In this document: one piece after another, positions 1 through 8,487 of the stretch | How the letters are laid out: each line of letters opens with the position of its first letter | Position numbering within the stretch: position 1 is the stretch's first letter | Assembly (NCBI GenBank): GCA_019247715.1 | Contig: JAFBAO010000088.1 | Span: 58,420 to 122,419, forward strand | DNA from: Caulobacteraceae bacterium | GTDB taxonomy: Bacteria > Pseudomonadota > Alphaproteobacteria > Caulobacterales > Caulobacteraceae | Length of the DNA: 64,000 bases | Direction: 5' to 3' | Notes under the pieces: generated by a model | What the model was told of the DNA's origin: nothing | Databases searched by the model: none | What the model saw: only the letters and a program-made list of their open reading frames with translations | Made by a program: the position numbers and the translations under genes

Positions 1-1608
1 ATCCTCGCCAGCGCCCACGCCGGGATCGCCCCCGAGTTTCTTCTGCCGCCGGCCAAGCTCTTCGCGGCCGCCGATCCGGGCGACGAGGTGGAGGCGAACT
101 CTTTCGAGGGCGAAGAGCTCTTCCGGGCGCTCTACCGGCTGCGCGGCTATCCCGACGCCTATCTGTACGTGGTCCGGCCCGTGACCCACGGCGTCTTCAG
201 CCACCTGCGCGAGACCAGCGATTCGGTGGCCGCCTACCGTCAGGCCAAGGAGAGCCGGGGGCGCATCCAGGCGGGCTTCGCCTTCATCTACGCCGAGGCG
301 GTGCTGGTGGTGCTGCTGGGCGCGGTCTCGTTCGGCATGTCGGCCGCCGACAGCATCGCCGGCCCCGTCGCCCGCCTCGTCCAGGCCTCGGGCAAGATCG
401 CCGGGGGCGATCTCACGGTGCGCGTCGACACCCGATCTGGTCCTGATGAGATCGGCGTGTTGTCACGCGCTTTCAATAGGATGACAAGTGATCTTGAGAC
501 GCAACAGAAAGCCTTGATGACCGCTCACAAGGAGGCAGAGTCGCGCCGTCAGTTCGTCGAGACCATGCTCTTCGGGCTCAGCGCGGGAGTGATCGGGCTC
601 GACCGGACGGGCCGCGCCTCGGTGGTCAACCGCCAGGCGGCCGCCCTGCTGGAGCCTGCCGGAGACGCCGTCGGGCGCCCGCTCACCACGCTGGCGCCGG
701 AGTTCTCCGACGCGGTCGAGCGCGCCGCCCGCTCGGGCCAGGAGGTCGAGGAGGACCTGGACATCGTCCGGGGGGGCGAGGCGCGGCGCCTGCGGCTGCG
801 GGTGAGCCACAGTCCCGAGGGCCTGGTGCTGACCTTCGACGACATCAGCCGTCTAGTGGCGGCCCAGCGCAATGCGGCCTGGCGCGACGTCGCGCGGCGC
901 ATCGCCCACGAAATCAGGAATCCGCTGACTCCCATCCAGCTCTCGGCCGAGCGGCTGCGGCGCAAGTACCGCAAGGAGATCGCCACGGACCTCGAGACCT
1001 TCGACCGCTGCACCGACACCATCGTGCGCCAGGTCGGCGACATCGGCCGCATGGTCGACGAGTTCTCGGCTTTCGCCCGGATGCCTGCGCCGGTCTTCGC
1101 CGAGCATGACGCCGGCGAGCTCCTTCGTCAGGCCGTGTTCGCCCAGCGGGTGGCCGATCCGGCCACCTCCATCGAGATCGTCGAGCCCTCGGGGCCCGCG
1201 CCGGTGGTGTGTGACGGGCGCATGGTCGGCCAGGCGCTCGCCAACCTGCTCAAGAACGCCGGCGAGGCGATCTTGGCGCGCCGCCAGGACCCGGCCGCGC
1301 CGCCCGGCCGGATCACCGCCTGCCTGAGCCTGGACGCTCGGCAGGCGAGCTTCGAGATCGAGGACAATGGCGTCGGCCTGCCGGCGAAGGACCGCGGACG
1401 GCTCACCGAGCCCTACGTCACCACCCGCGAGAAGGGCACCGGCCTTGGGCTGGCGATCGTCAAGCGAATCATGGAGGAGCACGGAGGCGACCTTCAGATA
1501 GGAGACGCCGCCGAGCGTCCCGGCGCGCGGATGGTCTTGCGCCTTCCCCTCGGCCGTCCGATCGCTCCCGGCGTCGATGTCGGCGAGCACGTCCTGAAAG
1601 AAGCTTGA
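1..1608 (+). CDS. ntrY: Sensor histidine kinase NtrY, 3' part (5' end outside window)
   Basis: Membrane histidine kinase of the NtrY/NtrX two-component system, which adjusts nitrogen and, in alphaproteobacteria, redox/envelope physiology. The frame is open from base 1, so the N-terminal membrane/sensor part is cut off; 535 codons remain. In order the fragment shows the end of a periplasmic segment, a membrane helix (fragment residues about 91-115), a HAMP linker, a PAS-like domain (about 180-280), the HisKA motif AHEIRNPLTPIQ with the phospho-accepting His at fragment residue 303, and the ATPase N-box (LLKNAGEA) and G-boxes (DNGVGLP, GTGLGLA). The stop is one base before the ATG of ntrX, so the two are co-transcribed and probably translationally coupled. 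Identification is firm from domain order plus the ntrX neighbour. Confidence 0.95.
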   Translation: MLASAHAGIAPEFLLPPAKLFAAADPGDEVEANSFEGEELFRALYRLRGYPDAYLYVVRPVTHGVFSHLRETSDSVAAYRQAKESRGRIQAGFAFIYAEAVLVVLLGAVSFGMSAADSIAGPVARLVQASGKIAGGDLTVRVDTRSGPDEIGVLSRAFNRMTSDLETQQKALMTAHKEAESRRQFVETMLFGLSAGVIGLDRTGRASVVNRQAAALLEPAGDAVGRPLTTLAPEFSDAVERAARSGQEVEEDLDIVRGGEARRLRLRVSHSPEGLVLTFDDISRLVAAQRNAAWRDVARRIAHEIRNPLTPIQLSAERLRRKYRKEIATDLETFDRCTDTIVRQVGDIGRMVDEFSAFARMPAPVFAEHDAGELLRQAVFAQRVADPATSIEIVEPSGPAPVVCDGRMVGQALANLLKNAGEAILARRQDPAAPPGRITACLSLDARQASFEIEDNGVGLPAKDRGRLTEPYVTTREKGTGLGLAIVKRIMEEHGGDLQIGDAAERPGARMVLRLPLGRPIAPGVDVGEHVLKEA

Positions 1609-1609
1609 G

Positions 1610-3001
1610 ATGGCCCACGACGTCCTGGTGGTCGACGACGAGATCGACATCCGCGAGCTGGTGGCGGGGATCCTGTCGGACGAGGGCTACGCGGTTCGCA
1701 CCGCCGGCGATTCCGAACAGGCGCTGATGGCGATCCGGGCCCGCCGGCCCTCGCTGCTGATCCTCGACATCTGGATGCAGGGCGGCGGGATGGACGGCCT
1801 CGAGCTCCTCGACCTGGTCAAGAGCCTCGACGCCGACATGCCGGTGATCATGATCTCCGGCCACGGCAATATCGAAACCGCGGTGAGCTCCATCAAGCGC
1901 GGCGCCTACGACTTCCTGGAGAAACCGTTCAAGTCCGACCGCCTAATGCTGCTGGTGGAGCGGGCCATCGAGGCCGCCGGCCTGAGGCGTGAGAACCGCC
2001 GTCTGAAGGCCCTCGCGGGCGCGCCGAGCGGCTTTCTGGGCTCCTCGACCGCCGCCCAGCAGCTTCGCCAGACCATCGCCAAGGTCGCCTCCGCCAACAG
2101 CCGCATCCTGATCACCGGCCCTCCGGGCGCCGGCAAGGAGACGGCCGCCCGGCTGATCCATGATTCCAGCCAACGTTCGAAGGGCGAGTTCATCGCCATC
2201 AGCGCCGCCGGCATGACCCCCGAGCGGATGGACCTGGAGCTGTTCGGCGAGGAAGGGGAGGGCGGTCGCCCCCGCAAGATCGGGGTGTTCGAGCGGGCCC
2301 ACGGCGGCACCCTCTACCTCGACGAAGTGGCCGACATGCCTCGCGAGAGCCAGGGCCGCATCTTGCGGGTGCTGGTGGACCAGCGGTTCCGGCGGGTCGG
2401 CGGCGACAGCGACGTCCAGGTGGACGTGCGGGTGATCTCCTCGAGCTCGCGCGAGCTTCGCGAAGAGATCGCCGCGGGCCGATTCCGCGAAGACCTGTTC
2501 CACCGCCTGAACGTGGTGCCCCTTAGGGTTCCTGGCCTCGAAGAGCGGCGGGACGACATCCCCGAGCTGCTGGATGACTGCATGGCGCTGATCGCCGCCG
2601 CCCAGGGGCTGCCGCGGCGCACCCTCTCCGAGGACGCGGTGGCCACCCTGCAGGTTCAAGCCTGGCCCGGCAACGTGCGCCAGTTGCGCAACATGGTGGA
2701 GCGGATCCTGATCCTCGCCCCCGGCGATCCCTCCGAGCCGATCACCGCCGAGATGCTGCCGCCGGAGGCCACCTCCCAGGCGCCGGCCGGAGGCCTCGGC
2801 GCCGATCGGATCATCGCCCTGCCGCTTCGCGAGGCGCGCGAGCTCTTCGAGCGCGAGTACCTCGACGCCCAGATCATGCGGTTCGGCGGCAACATCTCGC
2901 GCACCGCCGCCTTCATCGGCATGGAGCGTTCGGCCCTGCACCGCAAGTTGAAGTCCCTGGGCTTCGGGGCCGCCAAGGGGCTGGAGGAGGGGGACGACTG
3001 A
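1610..3001 (+). CDS. ntrX: Response regulator NtrX, lacking the GAFTGA loop
   Basis: Partner regulator of NtrY, 463 aa. Receiver domain at residues 1-120 with phospho-acceptor Asp53 (LILDIWM) and Lys105 (EKPF); AAA+ domain with Walker A GPPGAGKE (170-177) and Walker B TLYLDE (about 234-239); C-terminal Fis-type helix-turn-helix (about 425-455). Where sigma54 activators carry GAFTGA just after ELFG, this protein reads EEGEGGRPRK (214-223), so the sigma54-contact loop is absent. Loss of this loop is known in some alphaproteobacterial NtrX proteins, which are thought to act on sigma70-type promoters; that this copy does so is inference. The start ATG is immediately after ntrY and the stop overlaps the next ATG by one base. 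Confidence 0.95.
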   Translation: MAHDVLVVDDEIDIRELVAGILSDEGYAVRTAGDSEQALMAIRARRPSLLILDIWMQGGGMDGLELLDLVKSLDADMPVIMISGHGNIETAVSSIKRGAYDFLEKPFKSDRLMLLVERAIEAAGLRRENRRLKALAGAPSGFLGSSTAAQQLRQTIAKVASANSRILITGPPGAGKETAARLIHDSSQRSKGEFIAISAAGMTPERMDLELFGEEGEGGRPRKIGVFERAHGGTLYLDEVADMPRESQGRILRVLVDQRFRRVGGDSDVQVDVRVISSSSRELREEIAAGRFREDLFHRLNVVPLRVPGLEERRDDIPELLDDCMALIAAAQGLPRRTLSEDAVATLQVQAWPGNVRQLRNMVERILILAPGDPSEPITAEMLPPEATSQAPAGGLGADRIIALPLREARELFEREYLDAQIMRFGGNISRTAAFIGMERSALHRKLKSLGFGAAKGLEEGDD

Positions 3002-3864
3002 TGGGGCGGGTCGCCTATGTGAACGGCCGGTTCGCGCCCCACGGGGAGGCGGCGGTCAGCGTGGAGGACCGCGGCTACCAGTTCGCCGACGGGGTCTACG
3101 AGGTCTGGGCGGTGCTAGGCGGGCGCCTGGCCGATGCGGACGGCCATTTCCAGCGGCTCGAGCGCAGCCTCCGCGAGCTGAAGATCGTCCCGCCCATGAC
3201 GCGCGCCGCCCTTGAGGTGGTGCTGCGCGAGACGGTGCGGCGCAACCGGGTGCGCGAGGGACTCGTCTATCTGCAGGTGACCCGCGGCGTCGCACCGCGC
3301 GACCACGCCTTCCCGTCGCCCGCGCCCCGCCCCTCCGTCGTCGTCACCGCCCATTCCGTGGACCGGGCCGCCGCCGACGCCAGGGCCGAGGCCGGGGCGG
3401 CGGTGATCACCGTCCCGGAGACCCGCTGGGCGCGCTGCGACATCAAGACCGTCGCCCTGCTCCCCAATGTGTTGGCCAAGCAGCAGGCGAGGGCGGCCGG
3501 GGCGGTGGAGGCCTGGTTCGTGGACGAGCTCGGCCTCGTCACCGAGGGCGCCTCCAGCAACGCCTGGATCGTCGACAAGGCGGGTGCCCTTCGGACCCGG
3601 GACACCCAGGCGAACATTCTGAGAGGCATCACCCGCGGCACCCTGCTTCGGGTGATGGCCCGCGAGGGCCTGAAGGTGGAGGAGCGGCCCTTCACGCCCC
3701 AGGAGGCGCTGGAGGCGCGCGAAGCCTTCATCACGGGCGCCGGAACGCTGTTGCTGCCTATCGTGCGGGTGGACGGGCACACAGTAGGGAATGGCAAGGT
3801 TGGGCCGGTGGCGAAACAGCTGAGGCGACTCTATATCGAGGAGGCGCGGCGAACGGCGGTCTGA
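3001..3864 (+). CDS. D-amino-acid transaminase (class IV PLP aminotransferase)
   Basis: PLP-dependent fold-type IV transaminase, 287 aa, predicted to interconvert D-amino acids such as D-alanine and D-glutamate with their keto acids, cytosolic. The N-terminus has the family pattern EDRGYQFADGVYEV (about 22-35). The catalytic lysine is in RCDIKTVALLPN (Lys149), matching the D-alanine aminotransferase signature RCDIK; the PLP-phosphate region TEGASSNAW follows at about 181-189. The ATG overlaps the ntrX stop (TGATG), so it belongs to the ntrYX operon. Many alphaproteobacteria instead have trkA between ntrX and hfq. Branched-chain aminotransferase is the main alternative, but the RCDIK motif favours D-amino acids. 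Confidence 0.85.
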   Translation: MGRVAYVNGRFAPHGEAAVSVEDRGYQFADGVYEVWAVLGGRLADADGHFQRLERSLRELKIVPPMTRAALEVVLRETVRRNRVREGLVYLQVTRGVAPRDHAFPSPAPRPSVVVTAHSVDRAAADARAEAGAAVITVPETRWARCDIKTVALLPNVLAKQQARAAGAVEAWFVDELGLVTEGASSNAWIVDKAGALRTRDTQANILRGITRGTLLRVMAREGLKVEERPFTPQEALEAREAFITGAGTLLLPIVRVDGHTVGNGKVGPVAKQLRRLYIEEARRTAV

Positions 3865-3936
3865 GAAGGGCGTTTCGCCGACGGGAACTCGTGTGTGGCG
3901 GCCGAGCCGCCTTCAATGACAAAGGGGATCAACCCG

Positions 3937-4194
3937 ATGAGCGTCACCACCGCCGACAAGAAACAGAACCTTCAAGACACCTTCCTCAACAGCGTGCGCC
4001 GCTCGAAGACGCCGCTCACCATCTTCCTGGTGAACGGCGTGAAGCTTCAGGGGGTCGTGAGCTGGTTCGACAATTTCTGCGTCCTGCTGCGGCGGGACGG
4101 CCAGACGCAGCTCGTCTACAAGCACGCAATCTCCACCATCATGCCCGCTCAGCCGGTCCAGCTCTACGAGCCGGGCCCAGACGATCACGATTGA
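3937..4194 (+). CDS. hfq: RNA chaperone Hfq
   Basis: Sm-like hexameric RNA chaperone that promotes sRNA-mRNA pairing, 85 aa. Sm1 region [11 protein letters not shown]...[10 protein letters not shown] and the Sm2 signature YKHAISTI are both intact, and the length is typical for alphaproteobacteria. The ATG at 3937 is chosen because AAAGGGG lies at 3921-3927; an upstream in-frame ATG at 3895 would add 14 residues absent from the family. The end overlaps the start of hflX (TTGA), the classic hfq-hflX pair. The acidic tail ends in PDDHD. Confidence 0.97.
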   Translation: MSVTTADKKQNLQDTFLNSVRRSKTPLTIFLVNGVKLQGVVSWFDNFCVLLRRDGQTQLVYKHAISTIMPAQPVQLYEPGPDDHD

Positions 4195-5513
4195 AGCCGC
4201 CTAGCCTAGAACGCAGCGATCCCATTCAGTCCGCCCTGGTCCTGCATCCGGACCGGGACCGGAAGGACGCCGTCCGGAGGCCCGCGGCGCGGCTGGCCGA
4301 AGCTGTGGGCCTCGCCGAGGCCCTCGACCTCGACGTGCGCGAGGCGCTGGTGGCGCCCTTGCGCGCGCCCACGCCGGCGACCTTGCTGGGCGCGGGCAAG
4401 GTCGCCGAGGTGGCGGGTCTGGTCGAGGGCGAAGCGCTGGACGTCGTGGTCGTGGACGACACCCTCTCGCCCGTTCAGCAGCGCAACCTGGAGCGGGCCT
4501 GGAAGGCCAAGGTGATCGACCGGGCTGGACTGATCCTGGAGATCTTCGCCCGGCGGGCCCGCACCCGCGAAGGGCGCCTGCAGGTGGAGCTGGCGCGCCT
4601 GGAGTACGAGCGCTCGCGGCTGGTGCGCACCTGGACCCACCTGGAGCGCCAGCGCGGCGGCTTCGGGGTGATGGGGGGCCCCGGCGAGACTCAGATCGAG
4701 ACCGACCGGCGGCTCCTGGCCGAGCGGGTAGGGCGTCTGAAGCGCGAGCTGGAGGAAGTGCGCCGAACCCGCGCGCTCGGCCGCCAGGCGCGTCGGCGCG
4801 TGCCATTCCCGGCCATCGCCCTCGTGGGCTACACCAACGCCGGCAAGTCGACCCTCTTCAACCGGCTCACCGAGGCGGGGGTGCTGGCCGAGGACATGCT
4901 GTTCGCCACCCTCGACCCCACGCTCCGGCGTCTCAGGCTCCCCGGCGGCCGGGCGGCGATCCTTTCCGACACCGTCGGCTTCATCTCGGACTTGCCCCAC
5001 GAACTGGTGGAGGCCTTCCGCGCCACGCTGGAAGAGGTGAAGGAGGCCGACATCATCCTACACGTCCGCGACATCGCCACCCCCGAGAGCGAGGCCGAGG
5101 CGAGCGACGTGCGCCGGGTGCTGGACGATCTCGAGGTGGGGGAGGCCGGCGGCCAACGCGTCCTCGAGGTGTGGAACAAGCTCGACCTCATCCCGGAGGA
5201 GGCGCGCTCCTTCCTGACCGCCCGAGCCGAGAACGACCGGGGCGGGGCCGCGGCGGTGTCGGCGACGACCGGGGAAGGGTGCGAGCGGCTTCTGCGTCGG
5301 CTGGCGGCGCTGGTGGACGAGGGGCCGTTGCTGACCATCACCTTGGCCGCCTCGGACGGCGAGGCGCTCGCCTGGCTCTACCGCCACGGCCGGGTGCTCG
5401 GCCGCAACGAGGAGGAGGGCGCGGTCACCGTGAAGGCCCGCCTGGACGCCACGGCCCTGGGCCGCTTCGAACGTCTGCGCCCGCAGGCGGCGGCCGCCGC
5501 CGCGGCGGAGTAG
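4191..5513 (+). CDS. hflX: Ribosome-associated GTPase HflX
   Basis: GTPase that binds and splits 50S or stalled 70S ribosomes. The coding sequence is taken from TTG 4191, giving 440 aa. This start overlaps the hfq stop by four bases (TTGA) and begins just before the conserved N-terminal domain; the longer open frame running back through hfq has no family support. N-terminal HflX domain with the glycine-rich segment [13 protein letters not shown], then the G domain: G1 [10 protein letters not shown]3 DTVGF, G4 NKLD. The C-terminus ends in an alanine-rich tail. Translational coupling to hfq is likely. The next gene, mazG, is convergent, and the 149 bases between them show no clear U-tract terminator. 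Confidence 0.95.
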   Translation: MKPPSLERSDPIQSALVLHPDRDRKDAVRRPAARLAEAVGLAEALDLDVREALVAPLRAPTPATLLGAGKVAEVAGLVEGEALDVVVVDDTLSPVQQRNLERAWKAKVIDRAGLILEIFARRARTREGRLQVELARLEYERSRLVRTWTHLERQRGGFGVMGGPGETQIETDRRLLAERVGRLKRELEEVRRTRALGRQARRRVPFPAIALVGYTNAGKSTLFNRLTEAGVLAEDMLFATLDPTLRRLRLPGGRAAILSDTVGFISDLPHELVEAFRATLEEVKEADIILHVRDIATPESEAEASDVRRVLDDLEVGEAGGQRVLEVWNKLDLIPEEARSFLTARAENDRGGAAAVSATTGEGCERLLRRLAALVDEGPLLTITLAASDGEALAWLYRHGRVLGRNEEEGAVTVKARLDATALGRFERLRPQAAAAAAAE

Positions 5514-5662
5514 GGCCCAGCCCCTGACGTGATGCCGGGGCCAGACGGGCCGACGCCAAGCTGGAGTTCGTCTGGGAACCAAAGGGTAGGGCCCCGGACC
5601 GGCCAGGCCGACCGGGGTGACGATGAGAGGAGCGATTCAGCCCCAGCTCAACCCGCTCCAGG

Positions 5663-6469
5663 CTAAGTCCGCTCCGCCCGTTTCGCCTCGTCCCAGAGCC
5701 CGTCCATCTCCGCAAGGTCAGAGGCCTCAGGGGACGATCCGGCGGCCGCAAGTTTCCCTTCTATATATTTGAAACGTCGAATGAATTTCTCGTTCGATCC
5801 ACGCAGAGCCGCTTCCGGGTCGATATCCAGGTCGCGGGCGAGGTTGGCGAGCACGAACAGCACGTCGCCGAGCTCGTCCTTCACCTTGCCGAGGTCGCCG
5901 GCCTCCACCTCGACCTCCAGCTCGCCGATCTCCTCCCGGAGCTTCTCCAGCACCTCCTTGGCCGACGGCCAGACGAACCCGACCCGCGCGGCGCGCTTGG
6001 AAAGCTTGACAGCCCGGGTAAGGGCCGGAAGGCCCGCCGGAACCTCGTCCAGGAGGCTGACAGACGGGCTCGTGGCCCGCTTGGCGGCGCGCTCCTCGGC
6101 CTTGATGGCCTCCCAGGCCAGCGTCTGCTCGCCCGCGTCACGCACGACCTTGTCGCCGAACACGTGCGGGTGGCGGCGGACCATCTTGTCCGCGATACCG
6201 GCGGCGACGGCCTCGAAGTCGAACGCACCGAGCTCCTCGGCCATCCGGGCGTGATAGACCACCTGCAGGAGGAGGTCGCCCAGCTCTTCCTTTAGCTCCC
6301 CGCGATCGCCGCGCTCGATGGCGTCGGCCACCTCATAGGCTTCTTCGATGGTGTAGGGGGCGATGCTGGAAAACGTCTGCTCCCGGTCCCAGGGGCAACC
6401 GCCGTCGGGCGCGCGCAGCCGCGCCATGATCTCGATCAGCCGGAAAATGGGATGCGGGGGCTGGGACAT
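5663..6469 (-). CDS. mazG: Nucleoside triphosphate pyrophosphohydrolase MazG
   Basis: All-alpha NTP pyrophosphatase that hydrolyses (d)NTPs to NMP and PPi and clears aberrant nucleotides; 268 aa, the usual length of the two-domain enzyme. The first MazG domain has CPWDREQTF, EEAYEVADAI and KEELGDLLLQV; the second carries EKLREEIGELEVEV and KDELGDVLF. The start ATG at 6469 gives the family N-terminus MSQPPHPIFRLIEIM; the open frame extends upstream to 6607 but that part is Arg-rich and unlike the family. The gene is convergent with hflX. Upstream lies a 346-base stretch without a convincing gene. Confidence 0.95.
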   Translation of the reverse strand: MSQPPHPIFRLIEIMARLRAPDGGCPWDREQTFSSIAPYTIEEAYEVADAIERGDRGELKEELGDLLLQVVYHARMAEELGAFDFEAVAAGIADKMVRRHPHVFGDKVVRDAGEQTLAWEAIKAEERAAKRATSPSVSLLDEVPAGLPALTRAVKLSKRAARVGFVWPSAKEVLEKLREEIGELEVEVEAGDLGKVKDELGDVLFVLANLARDLDIDPEAALRGSNEKFIRRFKYIEGKLAAAGSSPEASDLAEMDGLWDEAKRAERT

Positions 6470-6815
6470 TCGGATGGCCGATTCGGTCTGGAACGCTGCG
6501 CCAGAGGGCCTCGGACGCTGCGGTTTCACAAGCCCAAAGCGACGACGCGGCGCCACGCGGAAGCGCCGAATCGCACCGTGATGTCGGACCGAACGCGCAT
6601 GCCGCAAGCGCCGCGCAACACTGCGAAGACTCGAACCGACCGGAAATGTTCACGCGCCAGTGCGCCTCGCGACGTCGGCGAACGGGCCGTCTCACGGGGT
6701 CCGGATCAGACCGACAAACACCGTTGCAACCCCACGCGCGAGCTGCGCTCGCATGGGTCCGATGAAACCGGATTTGCGCCAGAACAAGAGCGCAAAAGCC
6801 GGATCCATATCGCGT
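6470..6815. other. Intergenic stretch without a recognisable gene
   Basis: 346 bases upstream of mazG. Overlapping short open frames exist on both strands but their translations are Arg/Ser/Pro-rich and resemble no family, as expected for frames opened by high GC. It must contain the mazG promoter (reading leftward), but no motif stands out. With the vapC remnant next to it, the region looks like decayed DNA. Confidence 0.5.
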
Positions 6816-7030
6816 CTAAGGAAGATTATCGGAAATTGGAGGTGGCTCGGTTTTGATCGCCGGATCGATGTCGGCGCGGGCGAGTTCGCCGCCCACAAAG
6901 AGCAGCGGACAGCCGCGCTTTCGGCGATGGCGTAGGCGAAGCAATCCCCGAGGTTCAGGCCCGCCGGATGCCGGCCTTTGCCCCAGCGCGCATAGGCGTT
7001 TGCGACGCGACGTCCGCCGGGCGCCGTCAC
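6816..7030 (-). pseudogene. VapC-type PIN-domain toxin remnant, truncated and frameshifted
   Basis: Read leftward from GTG 7030 the frame encodes AYARWGKGRHPAGLNLGDCF followed by AYAIAES, the hallmark C-terminal part of VapC toxins (GKGRHPA-LN-GDCFAYA). The reading then passes, after about 37-40 codons near 6911-6920, into a second minus-strand frame encoding CPLLFVGGELARADIDPAIK, the expected VapC end (PLLFKG-DFARTDI), with its stop at 6816. At least one frameshift therefore breaks the gene. The N-terminal catalytic half is missing or reduced to a possible trace just upstream (VIVVLD around 7031-7048), next to the purN stop. No antitoxin gene is present. A non-functional toxin-antitoxin relic is the simplest reading. 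Confidence 0.7.
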
Positions 7031-7060
7031 TGGTGCGATCGTCCAGCACGACGATGACTC

Positions 7061-7651
7061 TCAAGGCAGCGTCAGCTCGCCGCGCTCGATCCGGCGCAGC
7101 ACCTCCACGAAGAGCTGCGGCTCGGCGGCGGTCACCTTGCGCTCGATGGCCCCGGCGTCGTCTCCGGGCGCGAGCCGAACCTCGCACGTCGCGATCACCG
7201 GGCCGCGGTCGTATTCGGCGTCCACCACATGGACGCTCGCGCCGCTGACCACCTCGCCGGCCGCCGCGACGGCCTCGTGGACGCGCCGACCGTACATGCC
7301 CTCGCCGCCGAACTTAGGCAGCAGCGCCGGATGGATGTTGAGGATGCGGTTCCTGAACGCCGCGAGGGTCGCGGGGCCGAGCTTGCGCAGGTAGCCGGAG
7401 AGCACCACCAGCTCCACGCCCGCCTCCTGCAGCGCCCGCGCCAGGGCCGCGTCGGCGGCGTCGGGGTCAGGGAGCGTGGGGATGCAGAGCGCCGCAACGC
7501 CATGCTCACGGGCGAAATCCAGCGCCGGCGCGGCAGCCCGGTTGGTGACCACCAGCCGCGCCTCGGCCTCGAGCTCCCCTCCCTCGATTGCGGCGACGAC
7601 GGCCCGCATGCTGGAGCCGTTCCGAGACGCGAGGAATCCGAGTTTAAGCAC
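7061..7651 (-). CDS. purN: Phosphoribosylglycinamide formyltransferase PurN
   Basis: Third step of de novo purine synthesis: transfers formyl from 10-formyl-THF to GAR; 196 aa, cytosolic. N-terminal nucleotide-binding strand LGFLASRNGSSM; catalytic region NIHPALLPKFGGEGMYG with the Asn-x-His pair; a conserved Asp follows in VHVVDAEYDRGPVI. The start is GTG at 7651, 17 bases after the stop of the MBL gene, with no strong Shine-Dalgarno visible. It is the last gene of the leftward tmk-holB-tatD-MBL-purN run, an atypical place for a purine gene that often sits beside purM. Confidence 0.92.
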   Translation of the reverse strand: MLKLGFLASRNGSSMRAVVAAIEGGELEAEARLVVTNRAAAPALDFAREHGVAALCIPTLPDPDAADAALARALQEAGVELVVLSGYLRKLGPATLAAFRNRILNIHPALLPKFGGEGMYGRRVHEAVAAAGEVVSGASVHVVDAEYDRGPVIATCEVRLAPGDDAGAIERKVTAAEPQLFVEVLRRIERGELTLP

Positions 7652-7668
7652 CGGTTTTTACGCGTTTT

Positions 7669-8487
7669 TTATGGATCGATCTCAAACTCGAACCTCATCC
7701 CGTCGTAGGCTGGCTCGACGCCCTTCGGAAGCCTCGCCTTCAGCTCCGCGTAGTCAAGGTCGATGTGCATGTTGGTGAGGATGCCCAGCCGCGGCTTCAC
7801 GCGCTCGATCCAGCCGAGCGCCCGGTCCACGTGGGCGTGGGTGGGGTGCGGGGCGTAGCGGAGCGCGTCGACGATCCAGAGCTCGACCCCGCTCAGCGCC
7901 TCGAAGGCGGGTTCCGGCAACTCCAGCACGTCACTCGAATAGGCGACCGGCCCGAACCGGTAGCCCACCGAGCGCACCACCCCGTGGTCCTGGTCGAAGG
8001 TCGTCACCGGAATCTCGCCGGACGGGCCGCCGACGCTCCAGCACGTCCCGTGCGGCGGCAACCGGACGATATTGGCGATGGCCGGATAGTCCTTCTCGCC
8101 CTGGAAGATGTACTTGAACCGCCGCAGCAGCGTATCCTCGGTCGCCGCGTCGGCATGGCAGGTCATGCGCTGGCGCTGGCGGATGGCGAAGGCGCGGATG
8201 TCGTCAATCCCGTGCGACTGGTCGGCATGGTCGTGAGTCATCAGGAGGGCGTCGAGCCGTAGCGCCCCGGCCTCCGCCACCTGCTGGCGGAACTCCGGGG
8301 AAGCGTCCACCACCGCCGTCGTCCACTGGTCGGGACCGCCGTCCGAGAGCCGGCGCGCCATCATCGAGCAGCGCGTGCGCCGGTTTCGGGGGTCCTTGGG
8401 GTCGCAGACGCCCCAGTTCCCGTCGGCGCGCGGGACGCCCCCGGAAGACCCGCAGCCCAGGATGGTGATCTCCAACCTCGCGCTCAC
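7669..8487 (-). CDS. MBL-fold metallo-hydrolase (PhnP-like)
   Basis: Metallo-beta-lactamase-fold phosphodiesterase-like protein, 272 aa. The N-terminus ITILGCGSSGGVPR is typical of the PhnP/RNase Z-related branch and the metal site THDHADQSHG (H-x-H-x-D-H type) is intact; further His residues occur in FDQDHG, HPTHAHVD and TNMHID. It starts with GTG at 8487, overlapping the tatD stop by four bases (GTGA), so it is translationally coupled. Neighbours of this type after tatD are common in alphaproteobacteria, but the physiological substrate is unknown. Specific assignment as PhnP (cyclic ribose phosphate phosphodiesterase) is not justified because no phn genes are near. Confidence 0.85.
   Translation of the reverse strand: MSARLEITILGCGSSGGVPRADGNWGVCDPKDPRNRRTRCSMMARRLSDGGPDQWTTAVVDASPEFRQQVAEAGALRLDALLMTHDHADQSHGIDDIRAFAIRQRQRMTCHADAATEDTLLRRFKYIFQGEKDYPAIANIVRLPPHGTCWSVGGPSGEIPVTTFDQDHGVVRSVGYRFGPVAYSSDVLELPEPAFEALSGVELWIVDALRYAPHPTHAHVDRALGWIERVKPRLGILTNMHIDLDYAELKARLPKGVEPAYDGMRFEFEIDP

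Noticed and set aside
3891..4190. Extended N-terminus of HflX overlapping hfq
   Set aside because: The extra 100 residues are an out-of-frame reading of hfq; TTG 4191 gives the family start.
5514..5662. tRNA or rho-independent terminator between hflX and mazG
   Set aside because: A GTTCG occurs and GC-rich inverted pieces can pair, but there is no cloverleaf and no U-tract.
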